Below, in pieces: positions 24,880 to 32,800 of a stretch of 58,555 bases of DNA. The position numbers and the translations under genes were made by a program. The stretch is from Burkholderiales bacterium (GTDB taxonomy: Bacteria; Pseudomonadota; Gammaproteobacteria; Burkholderiales; Burkholderiaceae_C), in the NCBI GenBank assembly GCA_947464185.1, contig CANHVY010000026.1:1-58555 (forward strand). The letters are read 5' to 3'. How positions within the stretch are numbered: the first letter of the stretch is position 1; the number at the start of each line of letters is the position of its first letter. The notes under the pieces are model-generated. The model had not been told where the DNA came from, searched no databases, and saw only the letters and a program-made list of their open reading frames with translations.

Positions 24880-25956
24880 TCAGGGTTGCGCCACGGCCAC
24901 GGGGGCGCGGGCCTGGACAGACTTCATGATGGCTTCCAGCGAGGCGACGTTGGCGAGCATCTCGGTGGTCGTGACGGGGTAGGGTTGGACGCCGCGCACC
25001 GCCCGGGCGAAGGCCTCCAGGTTGAGCCTGACCGAGAGCGCCGGCGCGGCAAAGCGGGTGTGCCGTTCCTGCCCCCGCAGGGCCACCGTGATGTCCCAGC
25101 CGGTGGGGTTCTCGGGGTGCGTGCGGTCGCGGATCTCCACCCAGCCCTTGGAGCCGTAGACCGCGAAGCGTCCTTCAAAGGGCGTGGCCAGCACGGCGCT
25201 GATCATGGCGTTGGCGCCCTGCGGGAAGGCCATCATCACCGCCAGCGTGTCACCGTTCTCGAAGTCCGAGCCTCGGGTGGCCAGTCGCGCCCAGACCGAT
25301 TCGCAAGGCCCCAGCACCGCGATGCTGAGGTCCACCAGGTGGATGCCCGTGGCCGTGAGCGGCCCCACGGGGGCGTGCCGGTTGGACAGGCGCCAGTTGT
25401 CTTTGGGCAGGGCGAAGAACTTGTCCTGGCTGAAGTTGGCTTCGATCTGCAGCACGGTGCCCAGCACGCCGTCATCGATCATGCGGCGCAGTGCTGCCAC
25501 CTCGGGCTCGAAACGCCGCTCGTGCCCGATGCCCAGCACCCGCCCGTGCGCGGCGCAGGCCGCTACCGCACGACGCGCGTCTTCCAGCGTCAGGCACAGC
25601 GGCTTCTCGCAGAAGACATGCAGTCCGGCCTGCGCGGTCGCGACGATCTGCCCGGCGTGCTGCTCATGGGGGGTGCACAGGATCACGGCTTCCAGGCCCG
25701 CCTGACGCAGCAGGGCCGGCGCGTCTTCGACCACCGCCACGCCTGACAGCATGGGGTCGTCGGCCATCAAGGCACGCGTCGGTTCGTGCGCCTCCGCCAC
25801 GGCCGCCAACTCCAGCCACGGCGAGGCGGCGATCTGCCGCGCGATGGTCTTGCCCCACCAGCCGTAGCCCACCACGCCCGTGCGCACGGGACGCCCCCCT
25901 TGCGCTGGCTGCGGGGCTGCGGAGTGACTTGCGGCAGTGTGGTTGGAGTGGGTCAT
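24880..25956 (-). CDS. Gfo/Idh/MocA family oxidoreductase
   Basis: 358 residues. The N-terminal Rossmann nucleotide-binding motif is VGYGWWGKTIARQIAASP (about residue 29), preceded by a low-complexity Ser/Ala/Gln stretch. The family motif EKPLCLTLEDARR carries the conserved Lys. The C-terminal alpha/beta domain includes GTVLQIEANFSQDKFF and ATGIHLVDLSIAVLG with a His suited to catalysis. Members oxidise or reduce cyclic polyols, sugars or aromatic vicinal diols with NAD(P). It is the first gene of the - strand block and is divergent from the HIBADH-like gene, separated by 65 bases containing a small dyad. Confidence 0.93.
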   Translation of the reverse strand: MTHSNHTAASHSAAPQPAQGGRPVRTGVVGYGWWGKTIARQIAASPWLELAAVAEAHEPTRALMADDPMLSGVAVVEDAPALLRQAGLEAVILCTPHEQHAGQIVATAQAGLHVFCEKPLCLTLEDARRAVAACAAHGRVLGIGHERRFEPEVAALRRMIDDGVLGTVLQIEANFSQDKFFALPKDNWRLSNRHAPVGPLTATGIHLVDLSIAVLGPCESVWARLATRGSDFENGDTLAVMMAFPQGANAMISAVLATPFEGRFAVYGSKGWVEIRDRTHPENPTGWDITVALRGQERHTRFAAPALSVRLNLEAFARAVRGVQPYPVTTTEMLANVASLEAIMKSVQARAPVAVAQP

Positions 25957-25981
25957 GGCAACCTCAGGCGGCCTTGCGTTT

Positions 25982-25994
25982 GACTACACTAGTC
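25982..25994. promoter_or_regulatory. Short dyad GACTA-CAC-TAGTC in a divergent promoter
   Basis: The 65-base gap between the divergent Gfo/Idh/MocA and HIBADH-like genes contains GACTA and TAGTC separated by three bases. It is AT-richer than its surroundings and could be an operator for the neighbouring TetR regulator. No convincing -35/-10 pair could be placed. Confidence 0.35.
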
Positions 25995-26021
25995 TAGCCC
26001 AAACCCCTTGTTGGAGATCAA

Positions 26022-26999
26022 ATGAGCACCAAGCCCAAGGCCGCTGGCCCTGCCCAACCCTTGACGGCGGCGCCACTGCGGGTAGGGGTGCTCGGGCTGG
26101 GCATCATGGGGTCGGCCATGGCCGGCAACCTCCTGAAGGCAGGTTTCACGGTCTACGGCTTCGACCCGGTGGCGGCGGCCCGTGCCCGTCACCGCGCCGC
26201 TGGCGGACGCGTCTGCGCCGACCCGGCCGCGCTGGCACGTGGAGTGGACGTGATGATCTCCTCGCTGCCCAGCGCCGCGGCGCTGCAGGACTGCGCCCGC
26301 CAGGTGGCCGGCGCCGGCGCCAAGGGTCTGGTGATCGCCGAGACCAGCACGCTGGACATCGAGGACAAGCGCGCCGCCCGGGATGTGCTGGCGCGCGCCG
26401 GGGTGGTGCTGCTGGACTGCCCGCTGTCGGGCACGGGCGCCCAGGCAGTCCGCAAGGACCTGACCGTCTACGCCAGCGGGCCCGCGCGCGCCATTCGCCG
26501 CATGCAACCGGTGTTCGAGGGCTTCTCGCGCGAGCAGTTCAACCTGGGTGCCTTTGGCAACGGCATGAAGATGAAGCTGATGGCCAATCTGCTGGTGGCC
26601 ATCCACAACGTGTCCACGGCCGAGGCCCTGCTGCTGGGCCAGCGCTGGGGCATCCGCCCGTCAGACGCCGTCAAGGTGCTGTCCGGCGGGGCGGGGGGCT
26701 CACGGATGCTGCAGGTGCGCGGCCCGTTGATGGAAAACGAAGGCTGGAAAGACGTAACGATGAAGATCGCCGTGTGGCAGAAGGACATGAAGCTGATTGG
26801 TGACGCCCTGCGCGCCAACGGTGTGCCCGCACCGCTGTTCGCCGCGACCGTGCCGCTGTACGACGCCGCCATGGGCCTGGGCCACGGCCTGCACGACACC
26901 GCAGCAGTCTTTGACGTGCTCGCCAAGATGTCCTCGCCGCCGTCAGGCCCCACTTCCGGCGCACCACGCAAAGCCCCCCGTCGAAAGGCCACCTCATGA
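26022..26999 (+). CDS. 3-hydroxyisobutyrate dehydrogenase-like NAD(P)-dependent oxidoreductase
   Basis: 325 residues. After about 20 extra residues comes the Rossmann motif LGLGIMGSAMAGNLLKAG. The substrate-binding loop is DCPLSGTGAQAVRKDL, and the catalytic Lys lies in FGNGMKMKLMANLLV (about residue 184). This is the beta-hydroxyacid dehydrogenase family (HIBADH, GarR, tartronate semialdehyde reductase). The 27-residue C-terminal tail is Pro/Arg/Lys-rich. The stop overlaps the start of the following VOC gene (ATGA). The same family recurs at 30755-31645, so the block holds two such dehydrogenases with unknown hydroxyacid substrates. Confidence 0.93.
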   Translation: MSTKPKAAGPAQPLTAAPLRVGVLGLGIMGSAMAGNLLKAGFTVYGFDPVAAARARHRAAGGRVCADPAALARGVDVMISSLPSAAALQDCARQVAGAGAKGLVIAETSTLDIEDKRAARDVLARAGVVLLDCPLSGTGAQAVRKDLTVYASGPARAIRRMQPVFEGFSREQFNLGAFGNGMKMKLMANLLVAIHNVSTAEALLLGQRWGIRPSDAVKVLSGGAGGSRMLQVRGPLMENEGWKDVTMKIAVWQKDMKLIGDALRANGVPAPLFAATVPLYDAAMGLGHGLHDTAAVFDVLAKMSSPPSGPTSGAPRKAPRRKATS

Positions 27000-27496
27000 C
27001 GCTGTCGCTCAACCACTTCTCCATCCGCACGCTGGATCTCGAAGCCTCGCGCGCCTTCTACGTGGACCTGCTGGGCTTGCAGGTGGGCCCGCGCCCGGAC
27101 TTCCCGTTCCCTGGGCTGTGGCTGTACCAGGGGCCGACCTCCAGCTACGCCCATGCGGCGGTTCACGTGATCGGGCTGGACCGAAACGACCCTTCCGGGC
27201 TGCAGGCCTACCTCGGTGATCGCGACGAGGCCAGCCTGCAGGGCAGCGGGGCGGTGGACCACGTGGCCTTCTTCGCCACCGACCTGCCCGCCATGATGGC
27301 CCGACTGCAGTCCGCCGGTGTGGCTTTGCGCGAGCGCACGGTGCCAGGCGTGGGCTTGCACCAGGTCTTCCTGGACGACCCCAACGGGGTGATGGTGGAA
27401 CTCAACTACCCCGTGAGCGAGAAGCAGGCTTGGGACGCGCAACGTGCCGCGCTCGGGGCGGCCGACATCAGCGCGGCAGCTTCTTCAGCGGCCTGA
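26996..27496 (+). CDS. VOC family protein (glyoxalase/dioxygenase fold)
   Basis: 166 residues with a VOC fold. Putative metal ligands are His in LNHFSIRTLDLEASRAFYVD (about residue 6), His in AVDHVAFFATDLP near residue 83 and Glu in VMVELNYPV near residue 132. The LHQVFLDDPNG loop is typical. The ATG overlaps the previous stop, indicating translational coupling to the HIBADH-like gene. A 30-residue Ala-rich tail ends the protein. The flavoprotein monooxygenase gene begins 40 bases downstream. Lyase, isomerase or ring-cleavage activity are all possible. Confidence 0.9.
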   Translation: MTLSLNHFSIRTLDLEASRAFYVDLLGLQVGPRPDFPFPGLWLYQGPTSSYAHAAVHVIGLDRNDPSGLQAYLGDRDEASLQGSGAVDHVAFFATDLPAMMARLQSAGVALRERTVPGVGLHQVFLDDPNGVMVELNYPVSEKQAWDAQRAALGAADISAAASSAA

Positions 27497-27536
27497 GGCC
27501 CCCGCTGACCCCGCTGGCTGAAAAAGGGTTGAACCC

Positions 27537-28820
27537 ATGACGCGCATCGTGGTGGTGGGGGGGTCCCTGGGTGGACTGTTTGCCGCGAACATGCTGCTGC
27601 GCGACGGCCACGACGTGCAGGTGCTGGAGAAGGCCTCGGGGTCGTTGAGCGGCCGCGGCGCCGGCATCGTCACCCACGACGCCCTGGTGCGGGCCTTGCG
27701 CCGCAGCGGCGTGCCCTCTGAGGCCACGCTGGGGGTGGAAGTCCCTGGGCGGGTGATGCTCGCAGGCGACGGCCGCACGCTGGACCGCCTGGACATGCCC
27801 CAGGTGCTGACCTCCTGGAGCCGCCTGTACGACATGTTGCGCAGTGCGTTCCCCCCAGAGCGCTATCACCTTGGCTGCGCCGTGCAGGCGGTGCGTTGCA
27901 CGGGCGAAGGCTGCGAGGTCCAGACCTCATCGCAGACCTGGCAGGCGGATCTGGTGGTGGCGGCTGACGGCATCCGCTCGGCCCAGCGGCAGCGCCTGTA
28001 TCCGCAGGCACAGCCCCATTACGCCGGCTATGTGGCCTGGAGAGGGGTGGCGGAAGAGTCCGGTCTGTCGTCCTTCACCCGGCAGACGCTGTTTCCGTAC
28101 TTCGGTTTCTGCGTACCGCCGCGAGAGCAGATCATCGGCTACCCCGTGGCCGGAGCCGACCATGACACGGCCCCCGGCCGGCGGGCCTACAACTTCGTTT
28201 GGTACCGGCCCGTGCCGATGGGCCCAGTGCTCGACGACTTGATGACCGACGACGAGGGCGTGCATCACCCACAAGGCATCCCGCCGCACAAGGTCTCGCC
28301 CCGCCATGTTGCGGCGATGCGGCAGGACGCGCGGCGCCTGCTCGCACCGCAGTTTGCCGAGGTGCTGGAGGTCACGTCTCAGCCCTTCTTCCAGCCCATC
28401 TTCGATCTGGAGTCGCCCCAGATGCAGGCTGACCGGATGGCCCTGCTCGGAGACGCGGCTTTCGTGGCTCGGCCCCACCTGGGTCTGGGCGTGACCAAGG
28501 CCGCCGAGGATGCCGTGGCCCTGGCCGATGCGCTGCGAGAGCATGCGCGAATTGATGAGGCTTTGGCCGCCTACGAAGCGCTGCGGCGTCCCGCAGGTCA
28601 GTCGGCATTGGCCCGTGCGCGCTGGCTGGGCCACTACATGGAGCACGCCGGGGAAGAGGCGCCCGCCGACGCCCTGAACCCGGCCGATCGGCGCCATCAG
28701 GTGCTGCACGAGACCGCCATCGACCTTGAGCGCTACGGCCACCGCTCGGCTTTTGTTCCACCGGGTGCTGGCCTGCTGGCGACAGCCCCCCCCCTGATCA
28801 CCCTTTGGAGCCCCCGATGA
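27537..28820 (+). CDS. FAD-dependent aromatic monooxygenase, 2,6-dihydroxypyridine 3-hydroxylase-like
   Basis: 427 residues of the class A flavoprotein hydroxylase family. The FAD motif is VVVGGSLGGLFAANMLLRDG at residues 5-24, the DG motif is VVAADGIRSA near residue 142, and the GD motif is MALLGDAAFVARPHLGLGVT near residue 300. GGSLGGL with RGAGIVTHDAL is reminiscent of 2,6-dihydroxypyridine 3-hydroxylase and its relatives. It would hydroxylate an aromatic or pyridine ring using NAD(P)H and oxygen. Its stop overlaps the start of the carboxymuconolactone-decarboxylase-like gene. The substrate assignment is an inference from family resemblance. Confidence 0.9.
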   Translation: MTRIVVVGGSLGGLFAANMLLRDGHDVQVLEKASGSLSGRGAGIVTHDALVRALRRSGVPSEATLGVEVPGRVMLAGDGRTLDRLDMPQVLTSWSRLYDMLRSAFPPERYHLGCAVQAVRCTGEGCEVQTSSQTWQADLVVAADGIRSAQRQRLYPQAQPHYAGYVAWRGVAEESGLSSFTRQTLFPYFGFCVPPREQIIGYPVAGADHDTAPGRRAYNFVWYRPVPMGPVLDDLMTDDEGVHHPQGIPPHKVSPRHVAAMRQDARRLLAPQFAEVLEVTSQPFFQPIFDLESPQMQADRMALLGDAAFVARPHLGLGVTKAAEDAVALADALREHARIDEALAAYEALRRPAGQSALARARWLGHYMEHAGEEAPADALNPADRRHQVLHETAIDLERYGHRSAFVPPGAGLLATAPPLITLWSPR

Positions 28821-29416
28821 CCGACCGCGTCCCTGGTCCATTCAGTGACCCTGAAGACCGCCTTCCTCCCCTGGCCCTCGCCACCTGGACCGAGGCGCAG
28901 CGGGTCTGTGCTGACGAGATCATCCAAGGTCCGCGTGGCGCGCTGATCGAGCCCTTTGTGCCCTTGTTGCGCAGCCCCGAGCTGTGCACGCACGTGCAGC
29001 GCACGGGCGAGTACCTGCGCTACCGCAGCGCCATCGGGCTGCGCTTGTCGGAACTGGCGATCCTGGTGACGGCGTGTCATTGGAGGCAGCAGGTGGAGTG
29101 GTCCATCCACGCCCCGATCGCGATGCGCGAGGGTATTGCGCCGGAGGTGGTCGAGGCGCTGGCCGCAGGGCGGCGGCCCGACTACCAGCGGGCTGACGAG
29201 GCCCTGGTACACGACTTCACGCAGGAGTCCTTGCGCGAGCGGCGCGTGAGCGACACCACCTGGGCGGCCACCCGCGAGGTGCTGGGCGAGCAGGGTGTGG
29301 TGGATCTGCTGGGTATCGTGGGCTACTACACCATGCTGTCCATCGTGATGAACGCAGCGCAGACCCCGCCGCCGCCCGATCGGCCGATGCGATTGCCGCT
29401 GCGGCCTACTTCGTAG
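28817..29416 (+). CDS. Carboxymuconolactone decarboxylase (CMD/AhpD) family protein
   Basis: 199 residues from the ATG at 28817, which overlaps the previous stop (ATGA). One CMD domain is seen with RSPELCTHVQRTGEYLRYRS, LSELAILVTACHWRQQVEWS and IHAPIAMREGIAPEVVEAL. The motif normally reads A-R-H-W in the closest relatives; here it is A-C-H-W, so a Cys is present but not as the CxxC of AhpD peroxidases. The role may be a decarboxylase, lyase or accessory function for the adjacent monooxygenase. Its 3' end overlaps the convergent amidohydrolase gene by 11 bases. Confidence 0.9.
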   Translation: MTDRVPGPFSDPEDRLPPLALATWTEAQRVCADEIIQGPRGALIEPFVPLLRSPELCTHVQRTGEYLRYRSAIGLRLSELAILVTACHWRQQVEWSIHAPIAMREGIAPEVVEALAAGRRPDYQRADEALVHDFTQESLRERRVSDTTWAATREVLGEQGVVDLLGIVGYYTMLSIVMNAAQTPPPPDRPMRLPLRPTS

Positions 29417-30584
29417 ACCGCTTCGCCGGCTTGGGTGCGGCCTTCGCCTGCACCTTCGGCAGCTTGATCTTCAAAAGCCGCACCGCGTTCCCGCCCACCA
29501 CCAGCTCACGGTCGGCCTTGGGCAGGCGCTTGATCTCGGCGATGGTGCCCAGCGGGTCGTCGTCGGCCATGTCGTAGGGGTAGTCGGTGCCCAGAATGAC
29601 GTGGTCGGCGCCGAAGCGCTCGATCAGCCGGCGCACCATCAGCGGGTCGTGCGTGATGGTGTCGAAGTAGAACTTCTCCAGGTACGACGACGGCTTGCGC
29701 TTGATGATGGTGCGCGTGTCCGGTCGGGCGCGCCAGGCGTGGTCCATGCGCGCCCAGTAGTGGGCGATGAAGCCGCCGCCGTGCGCCACCAGCACCTTGA
29801 GCTTGGGGTGGCGGGCCATCACGCCGTCGAAGATCAGGTGCGACACCGCCACCGTGGACTCCAGCGGGTTGCCGATGACGTTGTTGAAGTAGTGGTTGCG
29901 CAGCCGCTCGCCGTCAGAGAAGCCCAGCGGATGCATGAAGATCAGCACACCCAGTTCCTCGCAGCGCGCGAAGAACTTCTCCAGACCCAGCGAGGGGTCG
30001 GTCAGGTTCTTGCCGTTGACGTTGGTGCAGATCTCCACGCCGCGAAGGCCGAGGTTCTTGACCGCGTGGTCCAGCTCACGCACGGCCAGATCTGCGTTTT
30101 GCAGCGGCACCGATCCCAGGCCCACGAAGCGATCGGGGTTCCCGGCGACCACCGCCGCAATGCCCTCGTTGACCTCGCGCGCGAGTTCGGCGCCGTAGTC
30201 CGGCTCGGTGAAGTAGAAGAAGTGGTACGGCGCCGGTGACACCGCCTGGATGTCCACGCCCATGCGGTCCATGTCGAGCAGCCGCTCGGTCACGCCCGCC
30301 AGCTTGGGCGCGCGTGAGGCCATCTGCTTGACGTTGGTCTCGTTGGTCAGGGCGTTGGCATAGATGACGGTGGCGTCATGTTGCGCGGCGTTCAGGTGCG
30401 CGGTCTTGGCATTGACCTTGGGGTTGAGGTAATGGCAATGCAGGTCCACTACCAGGCTCTTGCCGCGGCTGTTCCTGACGATGGGCCGCGCGCTGGCGGC
30501 CGGGCCGGTCTTGGTGGCCAGGGCGCTGAGGGGCCGGTGCTGGTGCGTCGGGTCCGTGCAGTGGGGCAGGCAGGTATAGAACAC
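29406..30584 (-). CDS. Amidohydrolase-2 family (ACMSD-type) metal-dependent hydrolase/decarboxylase
   Basis: 392 residues if started at the GTG at 30584, which has AGGAG eight bases upstream; another GTG at 30623 is possible. The metal site consists of VDLHCHYLNPK (HxH near residue 48), the His in LIFMHPLGFS, VLVAHGGGFIAHY and the Asp in ILGTDYPYDMADDDP. It is paralogous to the amidohydrolase at 15091-16239. The C-terminus ends in a Lys/Pro/Ala-rich tail. It is divergent from a HIBADH-like gene, with a 14-bp dyad between them, and likely decarboxylates or hydrolyses an aromatic-acid intermediate. Confidence 0.9.
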   Translation of the reverse strand: MFYTCLPHCTDPTHQHRPLSALATKTGPAASARPIVRNSRGKSLVVDLHCHYLNPKVNAKTAHLNAAQHDATVIYANALTNETNVKQMASRAPKLAGVTERLLDMDRMGVDIQAVSPAPYHFFYFTEPDYGAELAREVNEGIAAVVAGNPDRFVGLGSVPLQNADLAVRELDHAVKNLGLRGVEICTNVNGKNLTDPSLGLEKFFARCEELGVLIFMHPLGFSDGERLRNHYFNNVIGNPLESTVAVSHLIFDGVMARHPKLKVLVAHGGGFIAHYWARMDHAWRARPDTRTIIKRKPSSYLEKFYFDTITHDPLMVRRLIERFGADHVILGTDYPYDMADDDPLGTIAEIKRLPKADRELVVGGNAVRLLKIKLPKVQAKAAPKPAKRSTK

Positions 30585-30650
30585 GCGGGTCTCCTGAGGT
30601 GAAAGCGGGCCTGTGGCGGACACACAAGGCGAACGTGGGCCCGCGTTTGT

Positions 30651-30664
30651 TTATCCTATGATAA
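30651..30664. promoter_or_regulatory. Dyad TTATC-CTAT-GATAA in a divergent promoter
   Basis: A 5-4-5 inverted repeat in an AT-rich patch midway between the divergent amidohydrolase and HIBADH-like genes. The position suits an operator controlling both. The cognate regulator is not identified; two TetR proteins are in the same block. Confidence 0.4.
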
Positions 30665-30754
30665 GCCGCAGGCAGGTGGCATGTGCCGCGCCCGGCAAGA
30701 CGGTGGGGGCACGTGCGCCGGTTTCATCGGCAGTGGGGCACTGAGGAGAGCAGC

Positions 30755-31645
30755 ATGAGGATCGGTTTGGCCGGAGCAGGCAAGATGGGCAGCGCGATGG
30801 CCAGGCGCCTCATGTCCAGTGGCCAGCAGGTGACGGTGTGGAACCGCACCGCTGCGCGCGCCCAGGGCCTCATCGACGAAGGCGCTGCCTGGGCGTCGAC
30901 ACCCGCAGAGCTGGCCGCATCATGCGACATCGTGCTCACGATGCTGATCGACGACGCCGCACTCGACGAGGTGTACCTGGGCACTGATGGCTTGCTGTCG
31001 GCGCCGGTGGCAGGGCGCCTGTTCATCGACATGAGCACGGTGGCCCCAGCCCAGCCGCAGAAGATCGGCGCCAGGGTACGGGCCGCCGGGGCCCGCTTTC
31101 TGGAGTGCCCCGTGGGTGGCAGCGTGGGGCCGGCGCGCGAGGGTCGCTTGTTGGGCTTCGTGGGGGGCGGCGAGGAAGACCTGGCCTTGGCCCGCCCGGT
31201 GCTTGAACTGCTCTGCCGGCGCATCGAGCACGTGGGGCCCCTGGGTGCCGGGGCTACCATGAAGCTCGCGATCAACCTGCCGCTGATGGTCTATTGGCAG
31301 ACGTTCTCTGAGGCGCTTTCCCTGGTGCAGCCGCTGGGGCTGGACCCGGCGCGCGTGGTGGACATTCTGGCCGACACCTCGGGCGGCCCGAACATGCTCA
31401 AGGTGCGCGGCGCGGCCATCGCTCAGGCCCTGGCCGGCACGGGCAACGGCGCGGTGAGCGTGGACGTGGCCACGATGCGCAAGGACATGCGCGCGATGCT
31501 GGCGCAGGCGGCTGAACTGCACGCCCGGCTGCCGCTGACCGAACTCGCGCTGCGCACTTTCGAGCAGGCATCCGCGCAGGGCCTGGACGCTGCGGATTGC
31601 ACGCAGTTGCCGGTGTGGTGGTTGAAGGGCGCCGGTAAGACCTGA
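30755..31645 (+). CDS. 3-hydroxyisobutyrate dehydrogenase-like NAD(P)-dependent oxidoreductase
   Basis: 296 residues, the normal length for the family, starting at the ATG at 30755 with GAGGAG a few bases upstream. The Rossmann motif is GLAGAGKMGSAMARRLMSSG, the substrate loop is ECPVGGSVGPAREGRL, and the catalytic Lys is in GAGATMKLAINLPLMVY (about residue 169). It is paralogous to the protein at 26022-26999. Substrates in the family include 3-hydroxyisobutyrate, tartronate semialdehyde and related hydroxyacids. It is a single gene with the convergent G3E GTPase gene 24 bases downstream. Confidence 0.93.
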   Translation: MRIGLAGAGKMGSAMARRLMSSGQQVTVWNRTAARAQGLIDEGAAWASTPAELAASCDIVLTMLIDDAALDEVYLGTDGLLSAPVAGRLFIDMSTVAPAQPQKIGARVRAAGARFLECPVGGSVGPAREGRLLGFVGGGEEDLALARPVLELLCRRIEHVGPLGAGATMKLAINLPLMVYWQTFSEALSLVQPLGLDPARVVDILADTSGGPNMLKVRGAAIAQALAGTGNGAVSVDVATMRKDMRAMLAQAAELHARLPLTELALRTFEQASAQGLDAADCTQLPVWWLKGAGKT

Positions 31646-31669
31646 CCTGAGACGGCGCTGGGCCTGGCC

Positions 31670-32743
31670 TCACCGGCTGCTCGTTGGACTCTGTTCGGAC
31701 AGCGCGGCCGGACTGGCGGCCGCCACAGCACTCATCAGATTGCGGATGGTCCCCGCCTCAATATGGCGTGTGATGAAGACCAGGCGCGTGCCCGTGTCAG
31801 TGCTGGGCCAGCGGTCCAGCTCCACCGGGTCGTGGAAGATGTGCTGAACGCCCTGCACCACCACGGGCTTGCCCTCCACGTTGACGATGCCTTTGACCCG
31901 CAGCAGGTCCGGCCCGCGCAGGGTGGTCAGCAACTCCAGCGCGGCACTGAACGCTGGCCAGGCGAAGGGCGTCTCGAAGCGCAGTGACAAGGTGCGGATC
32001 GACGCGTCATGCAGGGCGGGGCGCTGTCCCAGGTGGCGCTCGCCGGCGGCGCCTTCTCCAGCCAAGGGCTCGCCCAGAAAGCTCAGTGTGGCCTGGCTGG
32101 CGCGGGCACTGGCCAGACCCAGGCCGGTCAGCTCTGCAGGGTCCACCTCGCCGTGCAGCAGCGTGCTGACCGGTGCCCGCGGGTTGAGGGCGCGCACCGC
32201 TTGCTCCACGGCCTGGCGCTGGGGCTCGTCCACCAGGTCGGCCTTGGTGATGAAGACGCGGTCGGCCAGCGCGATCTGCTTGGCAGGCTCTCCATGGGCG
32301 GCCAATTGCTGCAGTACCTGCGCCCCGTCCACCAGCGTCACCAGTCCGTCCAGGCGGAACTGCGCGGCCAGCAGCGTGTCGCTGGCCAGCGTCTGCACCA
32401 CCGGCGCGGGGTCGGCTAGGCCGGTGGTCTCGATGATCAGGCGGTCAAAGTCCGGGATCTCCCCTGCATGCCGGCGCGCGAAGAGATCGCGCAGCGTCTC
32501 CTGCAGGTCCGTGCGTACCGAGCAGCAGATGCAGCCGTTGGCCAGCAGGGCCACGTTTTCCGAGGCCATGGTGACAAGATCGTGATCGATCCCAATCTCG
32601 CCCACCTCGTTGATCACCACGGCTGCGCCGGCCATGGCCGGGTGGCGTACGAGCCTGGACAGCAGCGTGGTCTTGCCGCTGCCCAGAAAGCCGGTGATCA
32701 GCGTGACCGGGATGCGGCCGGCCAGGGGGTCTCGGGTGAACAC
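31670..32743 (-). CDS. G3E-family (CobW/COG0523) GTPase, putative metallochaperone
   Basis: 357 residues. The Walker A loop is GFLGSGKTTLLSRL (about residues 19-32), with NEVGEIGIDH as the switch region, LIIETTGLADPAP as Walker B, and ITKADLVDE as the base-recognition motif. The COG0523 metal-binding motif GCICCSVR is present near residue 71. A CobW C-terminal domain follows. Family members deliver zinc, cobalt or iron to target enzymes. The gene lies 57 bases after the LVIVD-repeat gene on the same strand, so it may service a metal enzyme of the catabolic block (inference). Confidence 0.94.
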   Translation of the reverse strand: MFTRDPLAGRIPVTLITGFLGSGKTTLLSRLVRHPAMAGAAVVINEVGEIGIDHDLVTMASENVALLANGCICCSVRTDLQETLRDLFARRHAGEIPDFDRLIIETTGLADPAPVVQTLASDTLLAAQFRLDGLVTLVDGAQVLQQLAAHGEPAKQIALADRVFITKADLVDEPQRQAVEQAVRALNPRAPVSTLLHGEVDPAELTGLGLASARASQATLSFLGEPLAGEGAAGERHLGQRPALHDASIRTLSLRFETPFAWPAFSAALELLTTLRGPDLLRVKGIVNVEGKPVVVQGVQHIFHDPVELDRWPSTDTGTRLVFITRHIEAGTIRNLMSAVAAASPAALSEQSPTSSR

Positions 32744-32800
32744 CGTGGTCTGCAGGGTCTGCGGGGTCTGGAACAGGCGCTGACGCTGACCCTCTGTGGA

